From positions 57,663,737 to 57,727,736 of the forward strand of contig OZ022505.1 of the NCBI GenBank assembly GCA_963989385.1: a stretch of DNA of 64,000 bases. Reading direction: 5' to 3'. The position numbers were made by a program, and so were the translations under genes. Source of the stretch: Ctena decussata. Its lineage: Eukaryota; Mollusca; Bivalvia; Lucinida; Lucinidae. The notes beneath the pieces are model-generated. The model saw only the letters and a list, made by a program, of their open reading frames with translations, was not told the origin of the DNA and did not search any database. Within the stretch, counting starts at the first letter, position 1. Every line of letters starts with the position of its first letter. Below are positions 20,030-29,889 of the stretch, piece after piece.

Positions 20030-21176
20030 GGCGGTTTAAACACTGACAGAGGCAGGTAGGTGTACCCCTATATACTGTATGGTACAAATTCTGAAATGAC
20101 CCTGGGCCGAAAGATCTTATAAATTTGTCATGGATATTTGTTAACTAGTCTCTCATAACAAGAAACCTGAAAGCTCTTGTGCGGCTTGTAAAATCTTTAT
20201 AATTAAACAGTTTGACCACTATTTCACAGAAGGTTTAAGCAACAGTTACAACTGCCTAGCAGCCATCTTTGTAAAAGAACAATTCCATGCTGAAAAGTTT
20301 ACCGGAATCTGAATTTGAAGGCTCTGGACAAAAGTGTACAGCTTGTAAAATCTTTAACATAAAACAACTATTTCACAACAGGATGCCGCTTAGGGAATAA
20401 TTACAGCTACTTATCAGCCAGCTATGTAAACAGATACTATCATGCTGGAAAGTTCACCAGAATTCTGTGGTCAAAAATGTACATATGGAGTGTAGTTTCA
20501 ACGTAAAGTAACCTAATGTAGTTATCTGACCGTCCTATTTTGGCCTTGTACATGTATGAAAGAATAATATTGTGAACAAATTATGTAGAAACAAGCGAGG
20601 GTAGAATCTTTAAATTTGGCAAAGAGTTGCGGACTGAGATGTGGATAAATTGAACACCTTTTGAGCATACTTCATAAATATCTGAGTTATGCCGCTTTGT
20701 TTGACTTAAGCGTACGTGGATAAACCTTCCTGAGAAGCAAGCATATGGTTGGTTGGGGGCATATTATTTCACAAACACTTTTTCAGTATCTAAACGAAGA
20801 CATTATAACACAAAAAATCTATTTTATATGTGACGTTAACTGCAACGGTTGGTGTTATGTGAGGGCGTCTTAGTTTTGCTTTAATAACTATATGTCTCCA
20901 TTTTAATGATCGATATTCCCTCTTGTAATTGTTGACTGAACGTATTTGCATTTATAATAATAAAGACAATTAAAGGAATTACAGATGCCATTAAAATGCC
21001 GTTATTTTAGAATGAACCAACAAGATTTAATCAATTTTATGGCAGGACTGGGCCTTTGTGAATTATCAAATCACGTAACAGAGATCCATTAATCTGTTTC
21101 CTTAGTGCATTGGTTAAAGAGTGAGTTCCTCCGATATATATCTAAGGGTAAAAACAAAAGTCTAGGGTATTTACCA
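20030..21176. other. Intergenic, no gene seen
   Basis: Two loosely similar segments near 20160-20300 and 20330-20470 (AGCTTGTAAAATCTTT...) suggest an old local duplication. No coding signal. Confidence 0.4.
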
Positions 21177-21419
21177 GGCCCCGAGGTTATAAGACTTTTT
21201 TCGTGCTCAACTCAGCTGAGCATGGAATTTTCTCTGCTAATAAATATGAAAATGCCAACTAATGTTGGCATTTTCATATTCATAAGCAGAGAAAATTTCA
21301 TATTCAGCCAAACTGAGCAGGAAAACAACTATACTTATCAATAATTTGTGAATTATTAGCAGGTAAAATTTCATGCTCAACTCAGCTGAGCATGAAAAAA
21401 GTTTTATAACCTCGGGGCC
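21177..21419. mobile_element. Foldback MITE family F, copy 1
   Basis: The outer arms are GGCCCCGAGGTTATAA and TTATAACCTCGGGGCC. Inner arms repeat CTCAACTCAGCTGAGCATG and AATGCCAAC...GTTGGCATT. A related copy lies at 39215-39430. Confidence 0.75.
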
Positions 21420-21837
21420 AGAATATGGAAGCAACAATATGCTCATATAAATTGATAGATGCAGACATTCATTTATTAACTAATTAATTAATTAATTAAT
21501 CAATTAAATTAGCGCCCTGTTTCAAACTGCTACAAAAACACATTCAATTTGTCTTAAATGTCAAGCAAATCCACGGAACCAACGAAAAAAGCGTGATATA
21601 AATATTTTAAAGGCCACTCAGTTCTGCTCAGATATCTTCTGCTCATGATCAGTAAATGCATCAAGCATTGAAGATGTTTCGATGCTGGCTGTTTGAACAG
21701 AAAAGATCGTATAATGTGGCTGTGAACTTTATCCGCACTGCCGTAAAAATTCATGCGGACCAAACAGCGAATTAAATGTTTCGAACCACTGCAGAAGATG
21801 AGGGCGACGGTTTGGAACCAATAAAACTTGTTTAAGT

Positions 21838-22380
21838 CCCTGTTCCAAGGCGGTACGTTTATTGTGGTGACTCCGTGTTTCGTGTTCTTGTACACGCTTG
21901 TCTGTGTCCTCTAGCAACTTGGTCACTTACTTGAATAGCTGCCCACTATACTTTCTCTTTTGTAATTTAAGATAAGAAATAGGTAAAAATAGGTGTTACT
22001 GTTCTTTTTAGTTGGAGTAGCTGAATGACCACCTGTCTTGGAAAATGCTATTCATTTGGTTAACCATGCTTGACTTTCATACACAACTGACAATTTATGT
22101 AGGTACTTATTATCTTTATGTTTATGAGGGCGGGGTGCGGGACCTGATTGTATTAGTAGTTGTTTTGTAATTTAAGATACAAAATAGGTAAAAATAGATG
22201 TTACTGTTGCATTTGATTGGAGTAGCTGAATGACCACCTGTCTTGGAAAGTGCTATTTATTTGGGATTCCATGCTTGTCTTTCATAAACAATTGACAATT
22301 TATGTAATACTTCTAATCCTTTTGTTTATGAGGGCGGGGTGTGGGATCTGATTGTATTAGTTCCTGACCATTGCTTGTCT
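21838..22380 (+). repeat. Dispersed repeat (CCAAGGCGGTAC family) with 205-bp internal duplication
   Basis: 21961-22165 and 22166-22370 are tandem copies with exactly 205-bp offset. The left part (GTTCCAAGGCGGTACG) and the GAGGGCGGGGT...TGTATTAGTTCCTGA part recur at 24235-24450 and 38748-39010. Its class is unknown. The overlapping minus-strand frames here probably reflect the repeat and are not called as genes. Confidence 0.6.
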
Positions 22381-22493
22381 TTTTACTAATTTTTTCCTTT
22401 ATCTTATTTTTGTATATTAATATATTTTTTGGGGGGTTTTGCCGAAGTACTAGACAAAACTTATTTCCGTGTAAATGGTAATAATAGTAAACC

Positions 22494-22661
22494 CAGCAGG
22501 CACACCAGGTTGAATCAAACTTGAATCAACCTTGATTCAGGTTGAATCAATGTAGATTCAACCGTGTGTGCCCGGTTGAACCAGCCTTGACTTAACCTAA
22601 AGTCAACGTCGTGACGTTGAATAAATGTTGATTCAAGGTTGATTCAACTGTGTGTGCCCAG
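22494..22661. mobile_element. GTTGAATCAA foldback element
   Basis: The ends are GCAGGCACACC and GTGTGTGCCCAG. The interior is made of alternating TTGAATCAA/TTGATTCAA words in both orientations, so the whole stretch can fold on itself. Confidence 0.65.
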
Positions 22662-22969
22662 TGTGAATGTTCAGGCAATTGTCTGTTTCCCATTCTTAAT
22701 GCAGAGAAAGCACTGAAACAGCAGACTCTGATATAACACATTATTATGATTATTTAAATCAGTACCAGACAATGTTATTCAAGAACAGAATTATTGTTTT
22801 CATAGATTTTATTATGCTCGAAAAGAATTCCTGCAGGATAGCCAGTATGATTAAGAATTCTAACATAGATTAACATTGTATGCATGCTGCATTCTCTTTT
22901 CATCATCTGTAATAAAATTTCCTTGCATAAGATAAAACAGCTATTTACAATAATCATTCAAGTAAATAG

Positions 22970-23107
22970 GTCGACTTTCAGGACAGGCAATTTCACCATT
23001 GAAATTTTTGTCTCCTTTTTCAATGGAGGTCAACTTTTAGGAAAGAATTTGCTCGCCTAGGAACACATTCTTTTCTCAAAGAGTAGACCTTATCTTAGAA
23101 GGGTTTT
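22970..23107. mobile_element. Foldback MITE family C, copy 1
   Basis: Inverted arms of the AGGAAAGAATTTGCTC type. This family recurs at least eight more times in the window. Confidence 0.5.
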
Positions 23108-23258
23108 GTCTTCTAGAAAAGTAAACAGTAAGTTATAAAGTCGTGTCCGTTTGTAAAATTCGCAGAAAGTGACATGGAGGTGTGCCTATTCATCTTAACC
23201 TGCACAACATTACCGCAGAGCCATATAATTATTATTTATTTATCTCGATGTATTAGTA

Positions 23259-23314
23259 CTTGTGTGAAACTCCTGATGAGACGGCTCATTATGATGGGCC
23301 GTCTCATCAGGATT
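23259..23314. repeat. Strong hairpin
   Basis: TCCTGATGAGACGGC and GCCGTCTCATCAGGA form a 15-bp perfect stem around a short loop. It is probably the core of an old foldback. Confidence 0.7.
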
Positions 23315-23327
23315 TTCACTGTTTGCC

Positions 23328-23748
23328 ATGGTGTGTCCAAATTTACCTGCTGTTCGAGGTTACTCGACTCGACCCGAATTGTTAACCACATCAGGAATAC
23401 CGCCTGGTCAGAACAAATTATTGAGAGCTTGTTTCAAATATCAAGACTTTGATGACACAGGAAAAGTCCTCACAAGTAAACTGTTGTCACAGGTATATCG
23501 CAGCTCAGGCGCTTGAAGTTTCATGCTATTAAATATAATTCGATAATGCCGCTAAACATCCGGGCTATGAGCCATTTTGTTACAATATACATTGTTACAT
23601 TTTGTTACAAATGTCAAGTTTAAAGGGATTGGAGTTTTTTGCGCATAGAACTTCAAGCGCCTGTGATCGCAGAGAGAAGTTAGTGCCAACCCTTAGTGTT
23701 TGGGAGACACCACGAACTCGTCAGTCAATACTGTAACAATGTTTCCGT
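23328..23748 (+). pseudogene. Candidate coding exon or retrocopy interrupted by a 162-bp MITE
   Basis: From ATG 23328 (context GCCATGG) a frame with ordinary amino-acid composition runs to the MITE at 23504. It includes an acidic FDDTGKV stretch reminiscent of an EF-hand loop. After the MITE the frame resumes in register once one copy of the 7-bp duplication ATCGCAG is discounted, and ends at a TAA near 23734. An alternative is that CAG|GTATAT at 23492 is a splice donor and the MITE is intronic. I do not recognise the protein. Confidence 0.35.
23504..23665. mobile_element. TIR element family G, short copy (7-bp duplication)
   Basis: TIRs are CTCAGGCGCTTGAAGTT and its partner AACTTCAAGCGCCTGTG. 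It is flanked by ATCGCAG on both sides (23497-23503 and 23666-23672). The longer relative is at 58303-59201. Confidence 0.8.
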
Positions 23749-24119
23749 TTTAGGACTTATTTCCGAAACATCGTGAAACATAATGTGGCTTTCAGTTACC
23801 GGACTTTCAGCTTCGCTGACAAGTTCCTCAGATACATGGACATGGCGAGTGTATTATAATAAGCATAATGACGGTTTCTACTCGCAAACACCTGATTGCA
23901 CCTTTGTTTTGGGTCCATGTCTATGCATATAAATATTTCGTATAAGTTGCCAGTGTTTCTATGTTTACGAGAATGGACTCTTGATTTTGTTACTTTGTCC
24001 GCTTTTACTTTAACCCATTAATGACGAATGGTTTCTTCTAACCTTATGAAATGGAAGAGTCCAGTCATCATTTTAGGAGTGTCTAATAAAATTTCACTTT
24101 TTATTATTTTACAGAAAGA

Positions 24120-24195
24120 CTTGAATTTATGCAATCAGTTGAGACTCTGATCAGACGCCGCATAACGCGGCGTCTGATCTGGGTCTGTACTTTTG
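24120..24195. repeat. Hairpin core of an old foldback
   Basis: CAGACGCCGC and GCGGCGTCTG are separated by 5 bases. AACCCATTAATGACGA and a similar tail flank it, as at 45590-45660. Confidence 0.55.
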
Positions 24196-24234
24196 CCCGT
24201 GTCCCATTTATTGGACACTAGGCATGAATTGTTT

Positions 24235-24450
24235 AATGTTCACATATATCTGTTGTCGATGTTGGTGCTTTCGTGCATATATTGTGGGAGTGGTGTTTTC
24301 AAATGGGGTAGCTTAATGGCTACCAACTGGGAAAAAGCTGATCATTCGTCTAACCGTGTATGTCTTTCGTGAACTGCTGTTAATTTATGTATACCATTCT
24401 TCCCTTTTTAGTTTCGAGGGTGGGGTATAAGGGCTAGTTGTATTAGTTCC
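24235..24450 (+). repeat. Dispersed repeat (CCAAGGCGGTAC family), diverged copy
   Basis: It matches the right part of 21838-22380: GTAGC(T)TAATGGC...CCAACTGGGAAA...GAGGGTGGGGT...TTGTATTAGTTCCTGA. Confidence 0.5.
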
Positions 24451-24724
24451 TGATCACTTTTAATGTCTATCTTGTCTTAAAGTAAGATTTTCTTGACGTA
24501 GAAGGAGTGATTTGGCAGAAGGTATTGATCTCTCCCTGAATTCTGCCGTGAGAAAAAATCGTAGTAAAGTAAAAATTTCCAAACTATAGCTCAGCAAAAC
24601 ACTCGAGTAGACATTCATGATACCATTGATCTTCCGAACTGACAAGGTCACCAGCGATTCTAGATCAAATATTAACATTATGATGCATTCGTGCCAGGGG
24701 TGTCAAATCTACGTCACAGTTCTT

Positions 24725-24840
24725 GAACATAGTGCATGTTCATTAACTCAGTTGCCTTGATTTCAAGGCAACTGAAATAATGAACATGCACTATGTTGCA
24801 AAGTACGTCAGCAAAGCAGCTTTTCTGACGTACTTTGTTT
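24725..24840. repeat. Two adjacent long hairpins
   Basis: The first hairpin pairs CATAGTGCATGTTCATTA with its complement around GTTGCCTTGATTTCAAGGCAAC, with arms of about 30 bp. The second, starting directly after it, pairs AAAGTACGTCAG with CTGACGTACTTT. Confidence 0.8.
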
Positions 24841-24844
24841 CAGA

Positions 24845-25686
24845 TGCGGGTATAAATTGTCCCATAAGACTCATTTATCTGAAGATATCATTACTTTTCT
24901 CTTCAGATTGATTTTTTTTTTCATCTATCATTTTCATAAAAGTGCTGCCGCTGTGCCTTGATTCATTAGATCCATTGAGGAAAAGCTGAAAGGATGTGCT
25001 TGTTTTAAAACATTTGCAAGTGGATAAACTATTGATAGCACACGTATATGAAACACTGCTTACTTTTATTTCTTATGCCTACGGAGATCAAACAACATGT
25101 AAGTGCATGTATGTAAACCCAGTTGAGACCCTTTTGAGTCTTCACTTAATACCTAATAAATCAAACTATACTTTTTTGTCAACAAATGTTACATAGTTCT
25201 AGCACTTTGATCCTGCATCTAATCTATAAAACCTCCTATACATCCGAGATCTTGTCTGTCAAACGGTTATGATTTGAAGAATATTTGCATCCTGAAAGAG
25301 TTATGTCGTATAGTCCAGTTTTCTGTTGTGAAAGGAGCTGAACTTGCTATAGACTTACAGAAATTTTGTATCTAAGTGAATGTTTGAAATGCTTCCGTAA
25401 AAAATTTTGTCAGATTTTCTAGATTTTTTTCTTTTGAAAGGAGCTAAAATACATGTAGATACCTAGAAAAGTTGTCTATATATATATGTGCAAATGTAAA
25501 GTAGCAGAAAACATTTCATTGAACTCGGGTTATCAAACGGCGTGCTATATCAGTATACCTTTGGAGGATAACTGCACTCAAAATTGTCATTTGAGGAGGT
25601 AAATTGTCGGTTTTATTATCGGAAATTTCTTCGAAATACGGCGACGCATTTACATCTGATCAAATCACTGTGGTCAAAACACAAAT
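24845..25686. other. Intergenic, no gene seen
   Basis: AT-rich with several short frames lacking protein features. No repeat recognised. Confidence 0.4.
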
Positions 25687-25924
25687 GAGTTGCGACATGA
25701 ATACCGCAACAAAGCGGCATGTGCGCCCAGCCCGGACTCAGGTCAGACTGGGCATCCGCTCAGTCTGATCAGAGTCTTTGCTTTGCGCTTAAAGGTAGCT
25801 TTTGGCCTAAGCTAGCTAAATGCGGGCGGCGAAGATTCTGATCAGACTGTGCGGCTACCCAGGCTGACCTGAGTCTTCGCTGGGAGCACAAGTCACTTTG
25901 TTGGTTTTGTCGTGTTGCGACTCA
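25687..25924. mobile_element. Foldback MITE family A, copy 2
   Basis: The arms are GAGTTGCGACATGA and GTCGTGTTGCGACTC at the ends. GACTCAGGTCAGACTGGGC and GCTGACCTGAGTC lie inside. Confidence 0.75.
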
Positions 25925-26702
25925 AATAAGGGCTCAAGGCGCACATCGCCTGGTCGATGTTCAATACACGTTTTGTTTGTTAAAGTCGGCGGTAACGGTT
26001 ATATATAAGCAGTATGAACATCAAAGAAACGAAAATAGCAATCTCGGGCTCATCAAGTCTGTTCTGAGATGTCCTTGTGTCTCTTAATGCCGAGACACAT
26101 ATTACCAGAACTAACATATTTCTACTTGTATTTCGTAATTTCTAGCTGTTGTTAGAATCTATTACAGATCTTGTCAAAACAGAAACGATAACGGCTTTTT
26201 TCATAGAAATGTTTGTCAAACTTTAGCTTTATTAAGTAAAAAGATTTTGTTAGGGCTTTCTTGGTATAACAGTAAGATGTTAATATATTTTTCCCACTTG
26301 AAACTATTTGCATTTATGATAATTAAAACAATTCACAGAAATTCGAATGATATCAAAGTGTCGTTATTCTCCTATAAATCAGCAAGCATCAATCAACTTT
26401 ATGGCAGTACCGTGCATTTGTGAATTATTAAATCATAGGAACGAGCCGTGACGTGCAAAGTGGTGTCTAATGAATATGCATCGCACCGCACAGCCTGAGC
26501 AGATCATTTGCTGTTCGCACACATCTAGAATAGATCATGAGGAACCTACAGATACACACGGAAAACTGTAGCTAGATTGTAGGGTTTCACAGACAGGGTT
26601 AAGACGTACTGTTTGCACGTTTGTACATTAAACCCATTTTCGCGTAATAAGTAAAGTCTCCCATAGCCTATTGGCCGTAGAGGCAGTGGCGGTTAGAGAC
26701 CC
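25925..26702. other. Intergenic, no gene seen
   Basis: AT-rich, with no convincing coding or repeat signal. Confidence 0.4.
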
Positions 26703-26871
26703 GGGGCCGTATTCATAAAACAACTTAAGTGGTTGCTATGCTGTTGCTGAGGCTAAATTTCTTTGATTGAGATTCCCTACAACTATGAAATTTGCTCTAG
26801 AGGAACAGTCTTACAAAGACTGTTCCTCCAGATCAAATTTCACAGTTGTAGGGAATCTCCTTTATAAATAT

Positions 26872-27096
26872 TCTTACGACATTACTGCCGCAACAAACGG
26901 ACCAAAGCATAGCTGAAAAAATTCCAGACGTTTGCTGGGATTCGAACCCGGAACTCCCGGGTGATAGTCCAATGCTCTAACCGCTGAGCCAAAGAGTTAA
27001 CTCCCTGACGCGGTTGTCAGAGATTGAATATATTGCAAAGCTATGCGCAAATCTACTATTGTAGATAATGGAATGTAGGAGAGTTGGCTCGTAACA
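26872..27096 (-). repeat. TRIM LTR (3' LTR on the minus strand)
   Basis: A 225-bp copy. The A-box complement is at 26981-26991 and the B-box complement (GGATTCGAACC) at 26938-26948. Confidence 0.85.
26934..26997 (-). other. tRNA-like pol III promoter inside the TRIM LTR
   Basis: On the minus strand TGGCTCAGCGG (A box) and GGTTCGAATCC (perfect B box) are about 33 bp apart, as in tRNA genes. An anticodon-arm-like CTATCAC loop lies between. The acceptor arms do not pair well, so it is tRNA-derived and not a tRNA. Confidence 0.65.
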
Positions 27097-27160
27097 CTCC
27101 CCCACTTCAAGGAAGTCATCATTTATGATGACTGAAAGCCATTTCGGCTTATAATGTCCT

Positions 27161-27178
27161 ATCCCGGACGAGCCCCCA
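27161..27178 (-). other. TRIM primer-binding site for tRNA-Pro
   Basis: On the minus strand TGGGGGCTCGTCCGGGAT starts on the base after the LTR. This is the same 18-base sequence used as the tRNA-Pro primer site in murine leukaemia-type retroviruses. Confidence 0.85.
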
Positions 27179-27403
27179 TCTTACGACATTACTGCCGCAA
27201 CAAACGGACCAAAGCATAGCTGAAAAAATTCCAGACGTTTGCTGGGATTCGAACCCGGAACTCCCGGGTGATAGTCCAATGCTCTAACCACTGAGCCAAA
27301 GAGTTAACTCCCTGACGCAGTTGTCAGAGATTGAATATATTGCAAAGCTATGCGCAAATCTACTATTGTAGATAATGGAATGTAGGAGAGTTGGTTCGTA
27401 ACA
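27179..27403 (-). repeat. TRIM LTR (5' LTR on the minus strand)
   Basis: A 225-bp copy with the same tRNA-like boxes (27245-27255 and 27288-27298). It is followed by ATAT. Confidence 0.85.
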
Positions 27404-27465
27404 ATATTTAGCCTTAGCAACAGCATAGCAACGACTTAAGTCGTTTTATGAATACGGCCCCTGCT

Positions 27466-27650
27466 GTATCTTGGGCATAGCATATCAAATACGAGCCCAG
27501 CTTTCTTCCCTGAGTCGAAGAAGTTATCAATTTACTACTGGGTCGACCGAGAGATGTTTCCAGTCGCTAGTTGACCCAAGCCGGTATTCGAACCCACGAC
27601 CTTCTGCAACATAGCCGAGTCGCTCTAACCACTCAACCGCTGCGCCTCTC
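27466..27650 (-). mobile_element. Candidate tRNA-derived SINE
   Basis: On the minus strand a tRNA-like head has GGCGCAGCGGTTGAGTGG (A box) and GGTTCGAATACC (B box, one base off), with a long variable region. A ~95-bp unique body follows. No clear tail or target duplication was found. Confidence 0.45.
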
Positions 27651-27662
27651 GGAGGCGTAAAG

Positions 27663-28436
27663 CGGCTCAAACAGTGCTTTCTTTTTGCACCAGGTATGGA
27701 TTAAAACCTTTGGAAAATAGTTGCCAAATGCCAGTAGATGGAACTAAAAATATACAGGATTTACGGAATATTAAAAGACGACATATTGAACGGGAATGTA
27801 AACAACAAAACGTGTTGGCTTACTCTGAGTCTGTCGCTGCAAACTGTTACAAAAATACAAATCTAAAATGTCAACGCTAATCGCATTGGAACGAGAAAAC
27901 TACGTGCTAGAAATACATTTCAAGCAAACTAATTCTATGAAAGCAAACTGTTTATACGGCGTAGCCTAAGAAATGGGAAGACTTTCGCCGCGCATTGAGG
28001 TAGGACGCTAACCAGCCAGTAATTCCGAAGAATCGACCAGGAATCTTCGCTATGGATTTTCAAGTTTTTTCAATAATTATATACTTTATATAAATATCCA
28101 GATTTTGATTAAGCTAGTGGGTAGACTACATCTTTAAGATTTAAGTCATGGCGCCAGAAATATCTTTTTGTGACACAGCCCATAAACTCAAATGCTGAGG
28201 CTCAAATATCTATTTCGCATGCACATAATGCATAGACTTTTACAATAAAACCTGTTTTACATTCTTGGTGCAGAAAAAGTATGTAAACAGCATGCACCAT
28301 AACGATACAAAAATGCTCATTCAAACTGCCAGTAAGTTGTACTTTCATGAAGAAACAATATTTACACAAGCTTTTGGGGTTACCTGGCTCCATTCGGATC
28401 TGTATATTACTCTGGTGGTCATATTCAGAAAGATCC
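27663..28436. other. Intergenic, no gene recognised
   Basis: A 68-codon frame at 27674-27880 has no recognisable features and no flanking splice or start signals that I trust. Confidence 0.35.
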
Positions 28437-28740
28437 AAGCAGCCATTGGTCTATGATGAACTCCTGACCCTTGTCAAGAAACGGAAACTAGCATAAGGTG
28501 GTTTGGCCACGTCTTAATGGCTTCTGGTTTAGCAAAGACAAAGCTACAGGGCACAGGGAAATGCAAAATAAGAAGAGGCAGACAGAAGAAGAGGTGGGAA
28601 GACAATATTATAGAGTGGAGAGGGATAGGCTTTGCCAGCTCAACTAGGACAGCTGAAAACAGGACAGGGTGGAAAGGGATTGTTTAGACGCTATCTGTGG
28701 TGCCCAAACGACCTTGTAAGGTTATGGGATAGAATGTAAT
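28437..28740 (+). mobile_element. LINE fragment, 3' end of a reverse-transcriptase ORF
   Basis: A translated stretch around 28497-28690 reads RWFGHV, then a basic RRGRQKKRWEDNI motif, IEWRG and a W-containing end. This is the C-terminal tail common to many non-LTR retrotransposon polymerases in invertebrates. It is 5'-truncated and carries in-frame stops. It directly precedes the 49-bp minisatellite. Confidence 0.65.
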
Positions 28741-28750
28741 AGAATAGCTT

Positions 28751-29390
28751 GAGTGGAAAAGGAGATGGTATGATTCAGACTCACCTTCACTAACATTTTA
28801 ATTGTACGACAAGGAGATGGTATGTGTCAGGCTCTCCTGTACTAATAGTTTGATTGGACAAGCAGGTGGTATGTGTCAGGCTCTCCTGTACTAATAGTTT
28901 GATTGGACAAGCAGATGGAACATGCAAGGCTTTCTTGCACTAATAGTTTGATTGGACAAGCAGGTGTTACGTGCCAGGCTTTCTTGCACTAATAGTTTGA
29001 TTGGACAAGCAGGTGGTACGTGCCAGGCTTTCTTGCACTAATAGTTTGATTGGACAAGCAGGTGGTACGTGCAAGGCTTTCTTGCACTAATAGTTTGATT
29101 GGACAAGCAGATGGTATGTCTCAGGCTCTCCTGCAATAACAGCATAATTTACAACATGTATTGGGCTCTCCTATACTAATAGCAGACTGTGACTAGACAG
29201 TAGAGACACACGGTTGGTGCGTATCTGGCTCCCCTGCGTAGACAGCACAATGTTGTTGGAAAAACAGATGATACGTGTTGGGCTCTCTTGCACTTATGGC
29301 AAGCTTTTAATAGGTCAGAAGATTGTATGTAGCAGGTTCTCTTGCGTGTATAGCAAGCTGTGAACAAACAAACCAAATGTTCTATGCCAG
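28751..29390 (+). repeat. 49-bp minisatellite
   Basis: Units start TTTGATTGGACAAGCAG at 28849, 28898, 28947, 28996, 29045 and 29094, exactly 49 bp apart. Decayed units on both sides extend the array. Unit differences are mostly in GTGGTA(T/C)GTG and TCTCCTG/TTCTTGC. Confidence 0.92.
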
Positions 29391-29782
29391 TCTCTCATCT
29401 TCCTCTGCAGCAACAACGGACTGAATGTGTAGATTCCTAAGCCATATATGCTGGGTGCAAAAATAAAATGCTGACTACACTTTAGACGCTGTGGAGGCTG
29501 GTCTGAGATTTTGCTATTCGAATATGCATTGAACCATGCCTAGTGTTACATAAAAAAGGACAAAGGCAAACATCCAGCGACGTCTGATCAGTGTCTACAC
29601 TGTTTGTCTAATAAAAGTTCCTACATTTTTTTTTTGTAAAAATGACAAAAACTCAATAAACCAGACACCCCTGGATAGGTGAGTGAGCTCACCCAATTTA
29701 TACCACCCTTACCAGAAAATGCCAACTTTAGTACGATTTATTTCGCAGTGAGAAAGGTCTACACTGGAAAGGGTGGTATAAC

Positions 29783-29882
29783 AGTTATACCATGGTTTGT
29801 CCGCCTGTACGGGAGATAATCCACTCGCTAAAGCTCGTGGATTATCTCCTCTTACGGGCGGACAAACCACGGTATAACTATT
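29783..29882. repeat. ~100-bp near-perfect hairpin
   Basis: AGTTATACCATGGTTTGTCC...GGAGATAATCCAC pairs with GTGGATTATCTCC...GGACAAACCACGGTATAACT. Arms are about 45 bp. It is a probable MITE. Confidence 0.8.
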
Positions 29883-29889
29883 ACTTACC

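Larger units (their letters stand above)
26872..27403 (-). mobile_element. TRIM: miniature LTR retrotransposon with tRNA-like LTRs
   Basis: Two direct repeats of 225 bp (26872-27096 and 27179-27403; three differences seen) flank an 82-bp interior. Read on the minus strand, each repeat begins TGTTACGA and ends CGTAAGA, followed at once by an 18-base site complementary to the 3' end of tRNA-Pro. A polypurine tract AAGTGGGGGAG lies directly before the second repeat. ATAT is duplicated on both sides (26868-26871 and 27404-27407). There is no coding capacity, so it must be moved by the proteins of a full-length element. Each LTR contains a tRNA-like A box and B box. The LTR ends resemble Ty3-type termini. 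Confidence 0.85.
26703..27461. mobile_element. MITE with ~56-bp TIRs, split by a TRIM insertion
   Basis: The ends are GGGGCCGTATTCATAAAAC and GTTTTATGAATACGGCCCC, continuing inward through TTGCTATGCTGTTGCT to about 56 bp. A second internal palindrome (GATTCCCTACAACT...AGTTGTAGGGAATC) lies at 26769-26858. Without the TRIM the element would be about 225 bp. Confidence 0.8.

Noticed and set aside
21554..21926. 113- and 65-codon minus-strand frames
   Set aside because: Part lies in the CCAAGGCGGTAC dispersed repeat that recurs at 38748. No domain or convincing splice signals.
26934..26997. Functional tRNA-Asp-like gene
   Set aside because: The acceptor arms do not pair, and the sequence is part of a duplicated TRIM LTR.
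28849..29142. Regular 49-bp repeats as a CRISPR array
   Set aside because: Whole units repeat head to tail with no unique spacers, and the context is a eukaryotic genome. It is a minisatellite.
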